From: Firmicutes bacterium UBA5227
GTDB taxonomy: Bacteria; Bacillota; Clostridia; Tissierellales; Sedimentibacteraceae
DNA length: 64,000 bases
Reading direction: 5' to 3'
NCBI GenBank assembly: GCA_002409285.1
Contig: DHUT01000003.1
Span: 4,951 to 68,950 of the forward strand
The position numbers and the translations under genes were made by a program. The notes beneath the pieces are model-generated. The model did no database searches, had not been told where the DNA came from, and saw nothing but the letters and a program-made list of their open reading frames with translations. Shown in pieces: positions 17,791 through 27,007 of this stretch. Positions within the stretch are counted from its first letter, which is position 1, and each line of letters begins with the position of its first letter.

Positions 17791-17813
17791 AAAAAAGCGC
17801 ACAGCGCTTTTTT
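17791..17813. terminator. Bidirectional terminator after kce and ddl
   Basis: AAAAAAGCGC-aca-GCGCTTTTTT forms a stem with an A-run before it and a T-run after it, so it can stop transcription from both sides. Confidence 0.8.
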
Positions 17814-17827
17814 TATTTCATACCGCT

Positions 17828-18886
17828 CTATTGCTCCATAGCCAGTTCAACCAGCTTGACAATCAGGTCGCTGTATTCAATGCCAATCTTTCGAAGCATC
17901 GATGGGTACCTGCTCAAATCTGTAAGCCCGGGTATGGTATTTATTTCGTTTAAATATATTTTATTTTCAGGGGTTACAAACATGTCGACTCTTGCCAATC
18001 CCCTGCATCCCAAAGCTCTGTATGTTTTTTCAGCAATGCATTTTGCTTCTTCCTTCAATTCATCGCTGATTCTTGCAGGACAATGAATTTTTGAATTGTG
18101 CTGGCTGTACTTTTCCACATAATCAAAAAAGTCGTTTTTAGTGTCAATTTCATCTACTTCTCCGATTATCAATTCTTCGTTGCCTAAAACTGCACATCCA
18201 ATTTCAAAACCTTCAATCATCTTTTCAATAACCACTTTATTGTCATGCTGGAAGGCTTCCATTATTCCTCTTTCAAATTCATCATAATTTCTTATCTTGC
18301 TTATTCCGATAGATGAACCATTGTTAGCAGGCTTAATAAACATTGGAAGCGAAAACCTTTCAAGAGCCTCATCATACAGATTCTTAACATTCAGCTTATT
18401 TGAATTTACGGCAGAAATATATGGAGCTGTCTTAATCCCTGAATTTTCACATATAATATGAGTAAATTCCTTGTCCATACACACTGCTGAGGATGTCATA
18501 TCGCACCCAACAAAGGGAATAGCCGTCATCTGGCAAAGCCCCTGTATAGTTCCATCCTCACCGTTTCTGCCGTGAAGTACAGGAAATATGCAGTCAACTT
18601 CTAATTTTTCATATGTACAATCATCAGGATTAAGTTTTATAAACCCTTTAAAATCTTCTCCCATGCTGAGAAGCACCGGGCACAAATTACCCTTGTACCA
18701 TGTATCATCATTTATTTTATCAGTAGTTCCATCATACAAAAACCACTTTCCCTCCTGGGTAATACCTATCAATGTCACATCAAATAGTTCCTGCGGAACA
18801 TTGTCTATAATTGCTGCTGCCGAATGCAATGAAACCGAATATTCATCGGATTTACCCCCAAACAATATTGCTAATTTAGTTTTCAT
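17828..18886 (-). CDS. ddl: D-alanine--D-alanine ligase
   Basis: 352 residues. ATP-grasp enzyme that makes the D-Ala-D-Ala end of peptidoglycan precursors. Visible: L-F-G-G-K-S-D-E-Y-S-V-S (8-19), P-V-L-H-G-R-N-G-E-D-G-T-I-Q-G, the ATP-binding P-A-N-N-G-S-S-I-G-I-S-K and the metal-binding L-N-E-I-N-T-I-P-G. A Y, not a vancomycin-type substitution, can be seen near the active site (D-F-F-D-Y). Its start overlaps the end of murF by 11 bases. Confidence 0.95.
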   Translation of the reverse strand: MKTKLAILFGGKSDEYSVSLHSAAAIIDNVPQELFDVTLIGITQEGKWFLYDGTTDKINDDTWYKGNLCPVLLSMGEDFKGFIKLNPDDCTYEKLEVDCIFPVLHGRNGEDGTIQGLCQMTAIPFVGCDMTSSAVCMDKEFTHIICENSGIKTAPYISAVNSNKLNVKNLYDEALERFSLPMFIKPANNGSSIGISKIRNYDEFERGIMEAFQHDNKVVIEKMIEGFEIGCAVLGNEELIIGEVDEIDTKNDFFDYVEKYSQHNSKIHCPARISDELKEEAKCIAEKTYRALGCRGLARVDMFVTPENKIYLNEINTIPGLTDLSRYPSMLRKIGIEYSDLIVKLVELAMEQ

Positions 18887-20276
18887 TTCCTTCCTCCAAA
18901 TCCTTTAATTTATTTGCTATATATTCAAGTTTTAAAAACCTGGAACCCTTGATTAAAATTGAACAGTCAATACTTAAATATTTTTTCAGATATTCGGTTG
19001 CTTCTTCCTTAGTATCAAATTCTGCAATACTTTTAATACTTGTATTTTCTCTTGCTCCAATAGCCATATATTTTGCTTCCTGACCAATGGTAACAAGCTC
19101 GTCAATATTGTGAGATGCCAAGTCCTTTCCCACCTTATAATGCATATCATGACTCATTTCTCTGTATCCAAGCATATCGCCAAGCACAACTATTTTCTTT
19201 TGTGAGCGTATAAGGCCGAATATTTCCAGCGCCGCATTGATACTTACAGGATTTGATTTATAGCAGTCATTAAGTATAGTACACTTATTAATTTTTATCA
19301 ATTCATTTCTCAATCCTGTTTTGTCTATTTTTAAAAGCCCAAGGCATATTTCTTCCGGCGTCATCTCCAATTCTTCAGCAGCAAGTATTGCCGCCATGGA
19401 ATTTAATGCCTGATGCTTTCCAAGCATGTCTGCATGGAGCTCTCCAAGACGTTCATCACTTACTGTAAATGTTATTCCGCTTAAATCCTCGCTGAAGCTT
19501 TTAAGATACAATGTGTTGGATTCTTTAATTCCAAAGGTCTGTTTCCTTATGCTGTTTTTTATTTCCGAATCATTAATCGTATCCCGGATAAGAGAATCGT
19601 CACCAAAATATATGAATACTCCATCGTCCTTAATTCCATTAGCAATCTGCACTTTTTCCCTTGCTATTTCTTCAATTGAAGGAAAATTATCTATATGTAC
19701 AAGTCCGACACTTGTTATAATTCCTATATCAGGCTGTACAAGCTGTGTAAGAAAGTCTATTTCTCCGGCTTTTTCCATTCCCATTTCAATAACAGCTACT
19801 TCACAATCCTCATCAAGGCTCAACAACGTATACGGAACTCCAATTTCAGTATTGTAATTACCCATAGTTTTCTGAGTTTTAAACCTTTGTGACAGTATGC
19901 TTGCAGTTATGTCCTTTGTTGAGGTCTTTCCATTACTCCCTGTAATCCCAACAAATTTAGCTTTTAATTTATTTCTGTAAAAATAAGATAAATCCTGAAG
20001 AGCTTTTACCGTATCATCAACTAAAATTACCGGAATTTCAATGGGCGGGTCAGGTTCATTCTTATTCCAAAGGGTTGCGGCAGCACCACTTTTAACAGCA
20101 TCTTTTGCATAGCTATGCCCGTCAGACGTCATTCCCTTTATTGGGACAAACAAATTATCCCTGCAAACCTTTCTCGAGTCTATACTTACTCCGCATATGT
20201 ATTTATCAGAATCAATACTTCCTATGCATTGAGCATTTAAAACCTCGGCTGCTTCTGTTACTTTTATTTTTATCAT
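18876..20276 (-). CDS. murF: UDP-MurNAc-tripeptide--D-Ala-D-Ala ligase
   Basis: 466 residues, Mur ligase with three domains. N-terminal domain with V-S-I-D-S-R-K-V, ATP-binding G-I-T-G-S-N-G-K-T-S-T-K-D (about 108), and C-terminal L-N-D-C-Y-K-S-N-P and V-V-L-G-D-M-L-G-Y. MurF adds the dipeptide made by Ddl, the gene overlapping its end, so the two successive steps are encoded together. Confidence 0.96.
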   Translation of the reverse strand: MIKIKVTEAAEVLNAQCIGSIDSDKYICGVSIDSRKVCRDNLFVPIKGMTSDGHSYAKDAVKSGAAATLWNKNEPDPPIEIPVILVDDTVKALQDLSYFYRNKLKAKFVGITGSNGKTSTKDITASILSQRFKTQKTMGNYNTEIGVPYTLLSLDEDCEVAVIEMGMEKAGEIDFLTQLVQPDIGIITSVGLVHIDNFPSIEEIAREKVQIANGIKDDGVFIYFGDDSLIRDTINDSEIKNSIRKQTFGIKESNTLYLKSFSEDLSGITFTVSDERLGELHADMLGKHQALNSMAAILAAEELEMTPEEICLGLLKIDKTGLRNELIKINKCTILNDCYKSNPVSINAALEIFGLIRSQKKIVVLGDMLGYREMSHDMHYKVGKDLASHNIDELVTIGQEAKYMAIGARENTSIKSIAEFDTKEEATEYLKKYLSIDCSILIKGSRFLKLEYIANKLKDLEEGNEN

Positions 20277-20316
20277 TTAGCGCCTCTTAATTTAATATAA
20301 TTAATTATACTAATTA

Positions 20317-20345
20317 ATTATATTGTAATTCAACTATATAATCAA
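20317..20345 (-). promoter_or_regulatory. Promoter of murF-ddl
   Basis: On the minus strand TTGATT (20340-20345), 17-base spacer, TATAAT (20317-20322). A second TATAAT-like hexamer lies closer to the gene, so the exact start is uncertain. Confidence 0.55.
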
Positions 20346-20428
20346 TAACAAAAAAATTACCAGGTGGTAATATTTAAAATAAAAAATTTAGTCATAAATC
20401 AGAAAACCTTGTTGCCACATAATAAAGC

Positions 20429-20459
20429 AAAGGCAAGTGCTCCTCAAACATTTGCCTTT
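20429..20459 (-). terminator. Terminator of the seven-gene E1-E2-E3/GntP operon
   Basis: AAAGGCAAGTG pairs with CATTTGCCTTT (one G-U) and lies 33 bases after the permease stop. The T-tract is imperfect. Confidence 0.6.
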
Positions 20460-20491
20460 ACTAATAGAAACTATATTCGAAACCTTCACAT

Positions 20492-21811
20492 TTAACCCAT
20501 AATGCTAATTTTAACTGTGTAAACGAGCGCTGCAACTAAACTGGCAATAATCGGCAATATCACAGTCTCTACCGCAACAGCTTTATATCCTTTATTATAG
20601 CCAACACCACTCAAAGTAAACAACATAACAATAGTGCCACACCATGGCATTGAATCCAGTCCTCCGGATGCAATTGCTGCAACACGGTGAATTATTTCCG
20701 GCGGAAAACCCATGGCAAGGAACTGTTTGCCGAATAAATCCATAGTAAGCTTTATTCCTCCTGCTGCAGATGCACAAATACCGGATATAACTGTCGTAAC
20801 TACAGCAATCTTTGCCAACCCATTAATCGGAAGCATCATGACACTATCACGAACAATTGCAAATACCGGAGTTACAGAAATTACACTACCAAGACCTACA
20901 ACGGCTGAAACCAGAATACAAGGCATTATCCCATCGTTAAACCCCTGTGAAATACAATCAGCCATATTTGTAATACTTTTATAAAACATAATTGCCGATA
21001 AAATGCAGCCAATAGTAAATCCTGCTATCATGCTTACACCCAAGAAGTTAACAAGAATCAATGTAATAATAACAGGTGTAATGGAAATAACGAATGAAGG
21101 AGCTTTTTCGTTCATTTCTTCATCCGAAATACTTTCTCCATGTGTTGTGTATGCTTCAGGAATATCCCAGGACAAATCCTTTTGACTTTTTTTAATTTCG
21201 TATTTGATGTATATAAGTCCAACTACCAGCAAAAATAATGACGCAACAATTCCTTCAAAAGGTGCGGCAGTTGTAGAAGTACCTAATGATTCTGCAGGAA
21301 TCAGGTTAATAACCTGCAGACTTCCCGGGCAATACATTGCAAATGTTGCTACCGATAATCCGGTAACTCCAGGAAAAAGAGTCCAGGGAATTCCTGCTCG
21401 TGGAAAAATGACCTTTGCAAAAGGTAATAAAACAAATAACGTAACCGGTACAGTAATACCAGAATATACTAACAATGCACCCACCATAACATATATAATA
21501 AGCGCCATATTTGTTCCTGCCTTTCGAATCAATGTATCACCAATTCTCCAGGCCGCACCGCTATTGCTGTAAAATCCCCCCAACAATGCTCCTAAAGCAA
21601 TAATTATTGCCCAACTCTTTACAAAGCCAGTAAATCCATCCATGTAAGGCCCTGAAATAGCATCAAAAAATCCGATACCACTTGTAATTCCAATTAATCC
21701 AGCACATAACACCGCAATCAGAAACATGGAAATCTTTTTCCATGAGCCCCCAATCAATAAAGCAAAACTTGCGATAATGCCTAATGCGCTCAATGCAACC
21801 ATATACTTCAT
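20492..21811 (-). CDS. GntP/CitMHS-like permease
   Basis: 439 residues with about 12 hydrophobic segments and G-A-L-L-G-G-F-Y and S-G-I-T-V-P-V-T motifs of the ion transporter superfamily, where gluconate (GntP) and citrate carriers belong. It is the last gene of the operon that starts with E1 alpha. An organic (hydroxy)acid substrate is likely; which one is not visible. The pairing with a beta-hydroxyacid dehydrogenase suggests it brings in that enzyme's substrate. Confidence 0.75.
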   Translation of the reverse strand: MKYMVALSALGIIASFALLIGGSWKKISMFLIAVLCAGLIGITSGIGFFDAISGPYMDGFTGFVKSWAIIIALGALLGGFYSNSGAAWRIGDTLIRKAGTNMALIIYVMVGALLVYSGITVPVTLFVLLPFAKVIFPRAGIPWTLFPGVTGLSVATFAMYCPGSLQVINLIPAESLGTSTTAAPFEGIVASLFLLVVGLIYIKYEIKKSQKDLSWDIPEAYTTHGESISDEEMNEKAPSFVISITPVIITLILVNFLGVSMIAGFTIGCILSAIMFYKSITNMADCISQGFNDGIMPCILVSAVVGLGSVISVTPVFAIVRDSVMMLPINGLAKIAVVTTVISGICASAAGGIKLTMDLFGKQFLAMGFPPEIIHRVAAIASGGLDSMPWCGTIVMLFTLSGVGYNKGYKAVAVETVILPIIASLVAALVYTVKISIMG

Positions 21812-21848
21812 TTCCTCCTAATTTTTCTATTTTCCCCTCAGGAAAGTC

Positions 21849-22730
21849 TTACTCTTTTCCTACTTTTACTCCCATTTTGTCCTCATAATATTTAACCATG
21901 GCAACCTGGTCTTCATCAATATGTCCGTTGTCAAGCATCCAGTCCATTACATGAAGCACCATATCTGTCATTGGAAGATCAACTCCAAGTTTATGTGCAT
22001 ATTGCTTTGCATTAATAATATCCTTACGATGGACTGCAATCCTGGCACCGGGTTCATAATCCCGGGAAATCAGTTTTGGAATCTTATTATCATATAAAGC
22101 GCCACCTAAAAATCCTGAACGGGTAGCTTCAAACGTTTTTTGTAAATCAACTCCTGCTTTTGCTGCAAAGGCATAACCTTCTGCATAGGCAACCAGGATA
22201 GCTCCTCCAATCAGATTATTCACAAGCTTTGTCATACTCCCGCTTGCACTTCCTCCCATATAAACCGGAGTCCCCATACATTTAATGATGGATTCCACCT
22301 TTTCATATGCTTCTTTGTCACCACCCACCATAATGGCAAGTGTTCCTGCAATTGCCATGGGATTTCCACCACTCACCGGTGTATCAAGCAAAAACATTCC
22401 TGCATCTTTGACCTTTTCATTCAATTCAAGCACAATATCCGGTGCAGTAGAAGATGTATCAATTATTATATTACCAGGTTCTCCCTCGACAATGGCCTGT
22501 TCAATTGTTTTGCAGATTATAGTATGGGTGGGCAGGCTCAGAATTATTACATCACAATTGCGGTAAATTTCTTTCGGATCAGTTATAGGTATACCTCCTG
22601 CTTCTTTGAAAGAATCCATCTGTTTTTGAACTACATCAAAGCCCATTACCTTACAACCTGATTTTTTTACTACATTTTTTGCCATAGGTAACCCCATTAC
22701 TCCCAAACCTACAAAACCAATATTTTTCAT
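21849..22730 (-). CDS. Beta-hydroxyacid dehydrogenase (3-hydroxyisobutyrate/tartronate semialdehyde reductase type)
   Basis: 293 residues, the family's usual length. NAD(P)-binding G-L-G-V-M-G-L-P-M-A (7-16), substrate-binding D-T-P-V-S-G-G (about 120) and catalytic-Lys region S-M-T-K-L-V-N-N-L (about 170) are intact. These enzymes interconvert beta-hydroxyacids and semialdehydes. The exact substrate is not predictable. It lies between the PPC-domain gene (88 bases upstream) and the permease (37 bases downstream). Confidence 0.87.
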   Translation of the reverse strand: MKNIGFVGLGVMGLPMAKNVVKKSGCKVMGFDVVQKQMDSFKEAGGIPITDPKEIYRNCDVIILSLPTHTIICKTIEQAIVEGEPGNIIIDTSSTAPDIVLELNEKVKDAGMFLLDTPVSGGNPMAIAGTLAIMVGGDKEAYEKVESIIKCMGTPVYMGGSASGSMTKLVNNLIGGAILVAYAEGYAFAAKAGVDLQKTFEATRSGFLGGALYDNKIPKLISRDYEPGARIAVHRKDIINAKQYAHKLGVDLPMTDMVLHVMDWMLDNGHIDEDQVAMVKYYEDKMGVKVGKE

Positions 22731-22818
22731 GTCTTCGTTTTTCCTTTCTTTTATATGATTATTAATTTAAAACATAATATTGTCAATTCATACCACAAAA
22801 AAACTTTTACTATGAATC

Positions 22819-23283
22819 TTATAGTTGTCGTGGATAAAACAGAGGTAAATTAAATATCGGATCAATATTGCGTCCCATAAATATCCCCTCCAGTTCTCCA
22901 ATGATAATATCCGTTGTTGCAAACACAATGTTCCCTGTATTCATATGTCCAGAAAATGTTGTCCCATTTTTGTCTGCAACTGTATAATGCACATGCAGAG
23001 ATGGGCTCCCTCCCTCATCCTCACAAATTATACCCGAAACCCCTACTAACTCTGTTACTTCTTTCCATTCAATCGGATCCTGATAAGCATAGGTTCCGGG
23101 TTTTCCCGGAATCTCGGCAGGATCAAAGAAACTTACTTCCCTTAAGCTTCCCAGACCTGTCAAAATAGCTCCATGCTTAACATTATTTTCTTTACAGAAT
23201 CTATTAAGTTCTTCCAGAACATCTTCATTTGGCTGTACCTTTACAGCATATATATTTTTAAACTTTCCTTTTGCACTAACCAT
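22819..23283 (-). CDS. PPC-domain (DUF296) protein
   Basis: 154 residues. The fold pattern (L-N-R-F-C-K-E-N-N-V-K-H-G-A-I-L-T-G-L-G-S-L, then S-L-H-V-H-Y-T-V-A-D and G-H-M) is that of the plant and prokaryote conserved domain. In structures the three His bind a metal in a trimer. In plants the domain sits with AT-hooks; here it is alone, so a metabolic or regulatory small-molecule role is more likely than DNA packaging. It starts 20 bases after E3, inside the operon. Confidence 0.82.
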   Translation of the reverse strand: MVSAKGKFKNIYAVKVQPNEDVLEELNRFCKENNVKHGAILTGLGSLREVSFFDPAEIPGKPGTYAYQDPIEWKEVTELVGVSGIICEDEGGSPSLHVHYTVADKNGTTFSGHMNTGNIVFATTDIIIGELEGIFMGRNIDPIFNLPLFYPRQL

Positions 23284-23303
23284 ACATTCACCTCATTTTA
23301 AAC

Positions 23304-24692
23304 TTATTTGTTAAGGGCAATACCCAGTGCATCCAGGCACGCTTCCTTTACTGCTTCTGATACTGCCGGATGCGGGTAAGTCGTATATTCTACTTCTTCC
23401 AACACAGCCTCCATCTCAAGCAGTGATGTAAATAATGTCACCATTTCAGACGCAGATGAGCCGGCCATGTGAAAACCTAAGATTTGATGATTTTCTTTTT
23501 CTGCAACAACCTTCACAAATCCGTTATTTTTTCCCATTGCAACAGACTTCCCATTGCCTGACAAATCAAACATACCAGTGATGACATCATAGCCGGCACT
23601 TTTAGCCTCCTGTTCCGTCATACCTGCAGAAGCAATTTCAGGTTGTATGAAAATAACCTTTGGTACATTCCTGAAGTCAGCCTTACGAACTCCACCAACC
23701 ATATGCTCTACTGCCACCACACCGCCTTCTGATGCTGCATGAGCCAGTGCAGTCTTACCTGTAACATCACCGGCTGCATAAACACCCGGAACAGATGTTT
23801 CCATATAGTCATTAACCTGAATAAAGCCTTTCTCCGTATAAATACCTGCTTCTTTTAGCTTCAGTGAGGCAGTACCGGGTTTTCTACCTGTTGCCACCAA
23901 AACATAATCTGCTGTTATACTCTTCACCGTACCATTACTCTCGCAGGAAATATTCTTTCGTCCCTCCTGTGTATCTGCAATTCCGATAACCCTTGTACCT
24001 GTCATAGCATGAATTCCATCTGCCAAAAACTGTTTTTTTACCTGCTCTGAGCAAGAAGAATCCATATTGTTTATTAGCTTATCCAGCATTTCTATAACTG
24101 TAACTTCTGAACCAAACGAATGTAATATATGTGCCAGTTCACAGCCTATTACACCGCCTCCCATGATTACAACAGACTTTGGAAGACTGGTCATGGAAAG
24201 AAGTTGCGTGCTGTCTCCTATATTTACGCCATTAATTCCGGCAACAGGAGGAACAGAATTTTCCGTTCCTGTACAAATCAAAATATATTTTCCTTCATAC
24301 GCTGTTCCGGTTTCTACATCTACAACCTGTTTTGCTTTTTGAAAATATACTTCGCCCTTGATTACATCAATTTTGTTCTTTTTCATAAGGTAGGTAACAC
24401 CACTAACCAGCTGCGCAACCACCTGATCCTTTCGTTTCATGACTGCGGCAAAATCTACATCCCGCAGTTCAGCATGTATTCCATACTTAGCAGCATTTCT
24501 GATATCCTGCACAATTTCTGCACTTTGAAACAGTGTCTTCGTAGGAATACAGCCCACATTAAGACATGTACCTCCCAATTTTTCCTTTTCAATCACAACA
24601 GTCTTCATTCCAAGCTGTGCTGCCCGAATTGCCGCAACATAGCCGCCCGGACCTCCACCTATTACAACCAAATCATATTGCTTAATATCCAA
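23304..24692 (-). CDS. lpdA: Dihydrolipoyl dehydrogenase (E3)
   Basis: 462 residues from a TTG at 24692, which has AAGGAGGTG 8 bases upstream; the ATG at 24719 lacks a ribosome binding site. FAD-binding V-V-I-G-G-G-P-G-G-Y, redox disulfide G-G-T-C-L-N-V-G-C-I-P, NAD-binding V-I-M-G-G-G-V-I-G-C-E, and C-terminal H-P-A-V-S-E are present. It reoxidises the lipoyl group of the E2 encoded just upstream. No extra lipoyl domain. Confidence 0.94.
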   Translation of the reverse strand: MDIKQYDLVVIGGGPGGYVAAIRAAQLGMKTVVIEKEKLGGTCLNVGCIPTKTLFQSAEIVQDIRNAAKYGIHAELRDVDFAAVMKRKDQVVAQLVSGVTYLMKKNKIDVIKGEVYFQKAKQVVDVETGTAYEGKYILICTGTENSVPPVAGINGVNIGDSTQLLSMTSLPKSVVIMGGGVIGCELAHILHSFGSEVTVIEMLDKLINNMDSSCSEQVKKQFLADGIHAMTGTRVIGIADTQEGRKNISCESNGTVKSITADYVLVATGRKPGTASLKLKEAGIYTEKGFIQVNDYMETSVPGVYAAGDVTGKTALAHAASEGGVVAVEHMVGGVRKADFRNVPKVIFIQPEIASAGMTEQEAKSAGYDVITGMFDLSGNGKSVAMGKNNGFVKVVAEKENHQILGFHMAGSSASEMVTLFTSLLEMEAVLEEVEYTTYPHPAVSEAVKEACLDALGIALNK

Positions 24693-24725
24693 ATGTATTG
24701 CACCTCCTTGTACCTGCATATTCTG

Positions 24726-25955
24726 TTATATCAGCATCAGTTCGGGATGTTCTAAATACAGCTGTAAATCCTGCATAATCTTTCCCTGTTCCATACCGTC
24801 AAATACGCGATGGTCAAATGTGAACATTACATGCATCAATGTCCTTTCACAGAACTCACCGTTACATTTTGCCAGTTTACTCACAGGTCTTCCAAATCCG
24901 AATAAGCCCACCTGTGGCGCATTGGCTATGGGAGATCCGGAATCAATCGGATACATTCCCACATTGCTGACTGTAAAAGATCCTCCGGACTGTTCCCCGG
25001 GTTTGAGTTTCCCTTCTCTTGCACGTACAGCAACATCTTTCAATACCTTGCTCAATTCCAGCAATGTCATTTTATCAGCATTGCGTACAACCGGAATTGA
25101 AAGTCCTGATTCTGTTGCAACCGCAACATTAATATTTACATATGGATAAGAAGTAACAGCCTCACCATCAAATGTGGCATTTAACAGAGGATGCTTTTCT
25201 AACACCTTTACAGAAGCCATTACCAGCAAATCATTAATGGTTATTTTCCATCCAATCGTTTCTTTTTGATCAACCAGCCTTTTCCTAAGCTCAAATAATT
25301 CTGTCACGTCAAATTCTGTACTGCTGCTTGCCTGCACCATTGTATCAACACTATTACGAAGATTATTGGCTATAGCACGTCTAATAGATGTAATTGGTGT
25401 TCTGACCGGTTTTTCATCAACCGTTCCTGATGATTTCATTACATTAAGATATGCTTCAACATCCTTTGCAACAATCCTTCCCATGGGACCGGTTCCGTTA
25501 ACCATATGCAAGTCAAGCTTATTTTTCCTTGCTATACTTCTGGCAAGCCCGGAGCTTCTTATACGTCCTTTATTCTGAGTTGTCATATCTGTTTTGACCT
25601 CCCAATCGACTTTTTCTATACCTTGCTGAGATGATTGAGATTCTTTTTGCAACTCTAACATATCTTTCTTTTCCTGCTTGTCTGCATCTTGATTTTTTAG
25701 AATTGCTTCGTACTCCTCTTTACTTTCTGCCAGAACTGCTACCGGATCTCCAACCTTTACAATGTCGCCAGCTTTTGCCACAATGTGAATGATTCCGTCC
25801 GCAGGGCACTCGCAATCAATTGTTGTCTTTTCATTTTCATAAGTAAATGCAACTTCACCTTTTTTGATTTCTGATCCTTCATGTACCAACCATTCTGCTA
25901 TTGTACCTTCTATCATAGTCAGCCCTGCTTTGGGCATTCCAAAATTTATACTCAT
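24726..25955 (-). CDS. Dihydrolipoamide acyltransferase (E2)
   Basis: 409 residues. One lipoyl domain (1-78) with the swinging-arm Lys in Y-E-N-E-K-T-T (usual D-K is E-K here), a peripheral-subunit-binding domain (S-S-G-L-A-R-S-I-A-R-K, about 135-170) and the catalytic domain with F-D-H-R-V-F-D-G-M near the end, carrying the active His and Asp. Gene order E1 alpha, E1 beta, E2, E3 and the small E1 subunits point to the acetoin-dehydrogenase type. Other 2-oxoacids remain possible. Confidence 0.92.
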   Translation of the reverse strand: MSINFGMPKAGLTMIEGTIAEWLVHEGSEIKKGEVAFTYENEKTTIDCECPADGIIHIVAKAGDIVKVGDPVAVLAESKEEYEAILKNQDADKQEKKDMLELQKESQSSQQGIEKVDWEVKTDMTTQNKGRIRSSGLARSIARKNKLDLHMVNGTGPMGRIVAKDVEAYLNVMKSSGTVDEKPVRTPITSIRRAIANNLRNSVDTMVQASSSTEFDVTELFELRKRLVDQKETIGWKITINDLLVMASVKVLEKHPLLNATFDGEAVTSYPYVNINVAVATESGLSIPVVRNADKMTLLELSKVLKDVAVRAREGKLKPGEQSGGSFTVSNVGMYPIDSGSPIANAPQVGLFGFGRPVSKLAKCNGEFCERTLMHVMFTFDHRVFDGMEQGKIMQDLQLYLEHPELMLI

Positions 25956-26011
25956 GTCACTACTATCAGGTCAAATCCCTGATATTCCTCCTTCCCTACA
26001 ATATTTTGTTA

Positions 26012-26980
26012 TCAAAACAATGATTTTACAGCAGAAACAATTCTTTTCACATCCGGAATAGAAGCCAGTTCATATTTCACATTATAAGGAAGAGGAACAT
26101 CCAATGCCGCAACACGAACAACAGGACCATCCAGCTCATCATAAAGCTCCTCCTGAAACATTGCGGCAAATTCTGCGCCAAGACCGCCTGTTTTATTGGT
26201 TTCTTCCACAACAACAATCCGATGTGTTTTTCGAATGGATTCATACACTGTATCTTTATCTAAAGGTGCTATGGTTCTGGGATCAATCACCTCTACATCA
26301 ATTCCTTCATTTTTTAATTCTTCTGCTGCTTCCAGCGAACGTTTTACCATCAGCCCTATGGCAATAACAGTAACATCTGTTCCTTTTCTTTTAACATCTG
26401 CAACTCCTACAGGTATCAGATATTCTTCATCCGGAATTTCTTCCTTCACCTGGTATAGTTGTTTTTGTTCAAAGAACAGGACAGGATTGTCGCTCCTGAT
26501 TGCACTCTTTAATAATCCCTTTGCATCATAAGCAGTAGAAGGTGTTATAATTGTCAGTCCCGGCGAATGTAAAAACAAACTTTCAACACATCCGGAATGC
26601 TCTGCACCCGCACCTAAAGCTGAACCTGCAGCACTTCTAATTACCAGTGGTACTTTATATTCGGGTCCGTGCAGATAACGCCATTTCGCTGCGCTCTGAA
26701 AAATTTCATTAAACGCCACCAGTAAAAAGTCAGAATACATAATTTCTATGCAAGGTCTCAATCCGCCAATTGCTGATCCAACCCCCACACCTGCTATAGA
26801 GTCCTCAGAAACAGGTGTGTTTTTTACTCTGTCCGATCCAAATTCATCTAAAAGTCCCCTAGTCAATCCAAAAATACCACCAAACTGTGCAACATCCTCG
26901 CCAAATACTACCACTTTTTTATCACGCTGCATTTCTTCTTTCATTGCGGCATTAATTGCCTGTGCATAAGTAACAAGCAT
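26012..26980 (-). CDS. TPP-dependent dehydrogenase E1 beta subunit
   Basis: 322 residues with the transketolase-like pyrimidine-binding domain (V-F-G-E-D-V-A-Q-F-G-G-I-F-G, about 26) and C-terminal transketolase domain (E-E-T-N-K-T-G-G-L-G-A). It pairs with E1 alpha, whose gene ends 27 bases upstream, to form an alpha2beta2 decarboxylase or acetoin-cleaving E1. Confidence 0.93.
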   Translation of the reverse strand: MLVTYAQAINAAMKEEMQRDKKVVVFGEDVAQFGGIFGLTRGLLDEFGSDRVKNTPVSEDSIAGVGVGSAIGGLRPCIEIMYSDFLLVAFNEIFQSAAKWRYLHGPEYKVPLVIRSAAGSALGAGAEHSGCVESLFLHSPGLTIITPSTAYDAKGLLKSAIRSDNPVLFFEQKQLYQVKEEIPDEEYLIPVGVADVKRKGTDVTVIAIGLMVKRSLEAAEELKNEGIDVEVIDPRTIAPLDKDTVYESIRKTHRIVVVEETNKTGGLGAEFAAMFQEELYDELDGPVVRVAALDVPLPYNVKYELASIPDVKRIVSAVKSLF

Positions 26981-27007
26981 TTGTCTTCCTCCTCAAACTT
27001 ATTTTTA

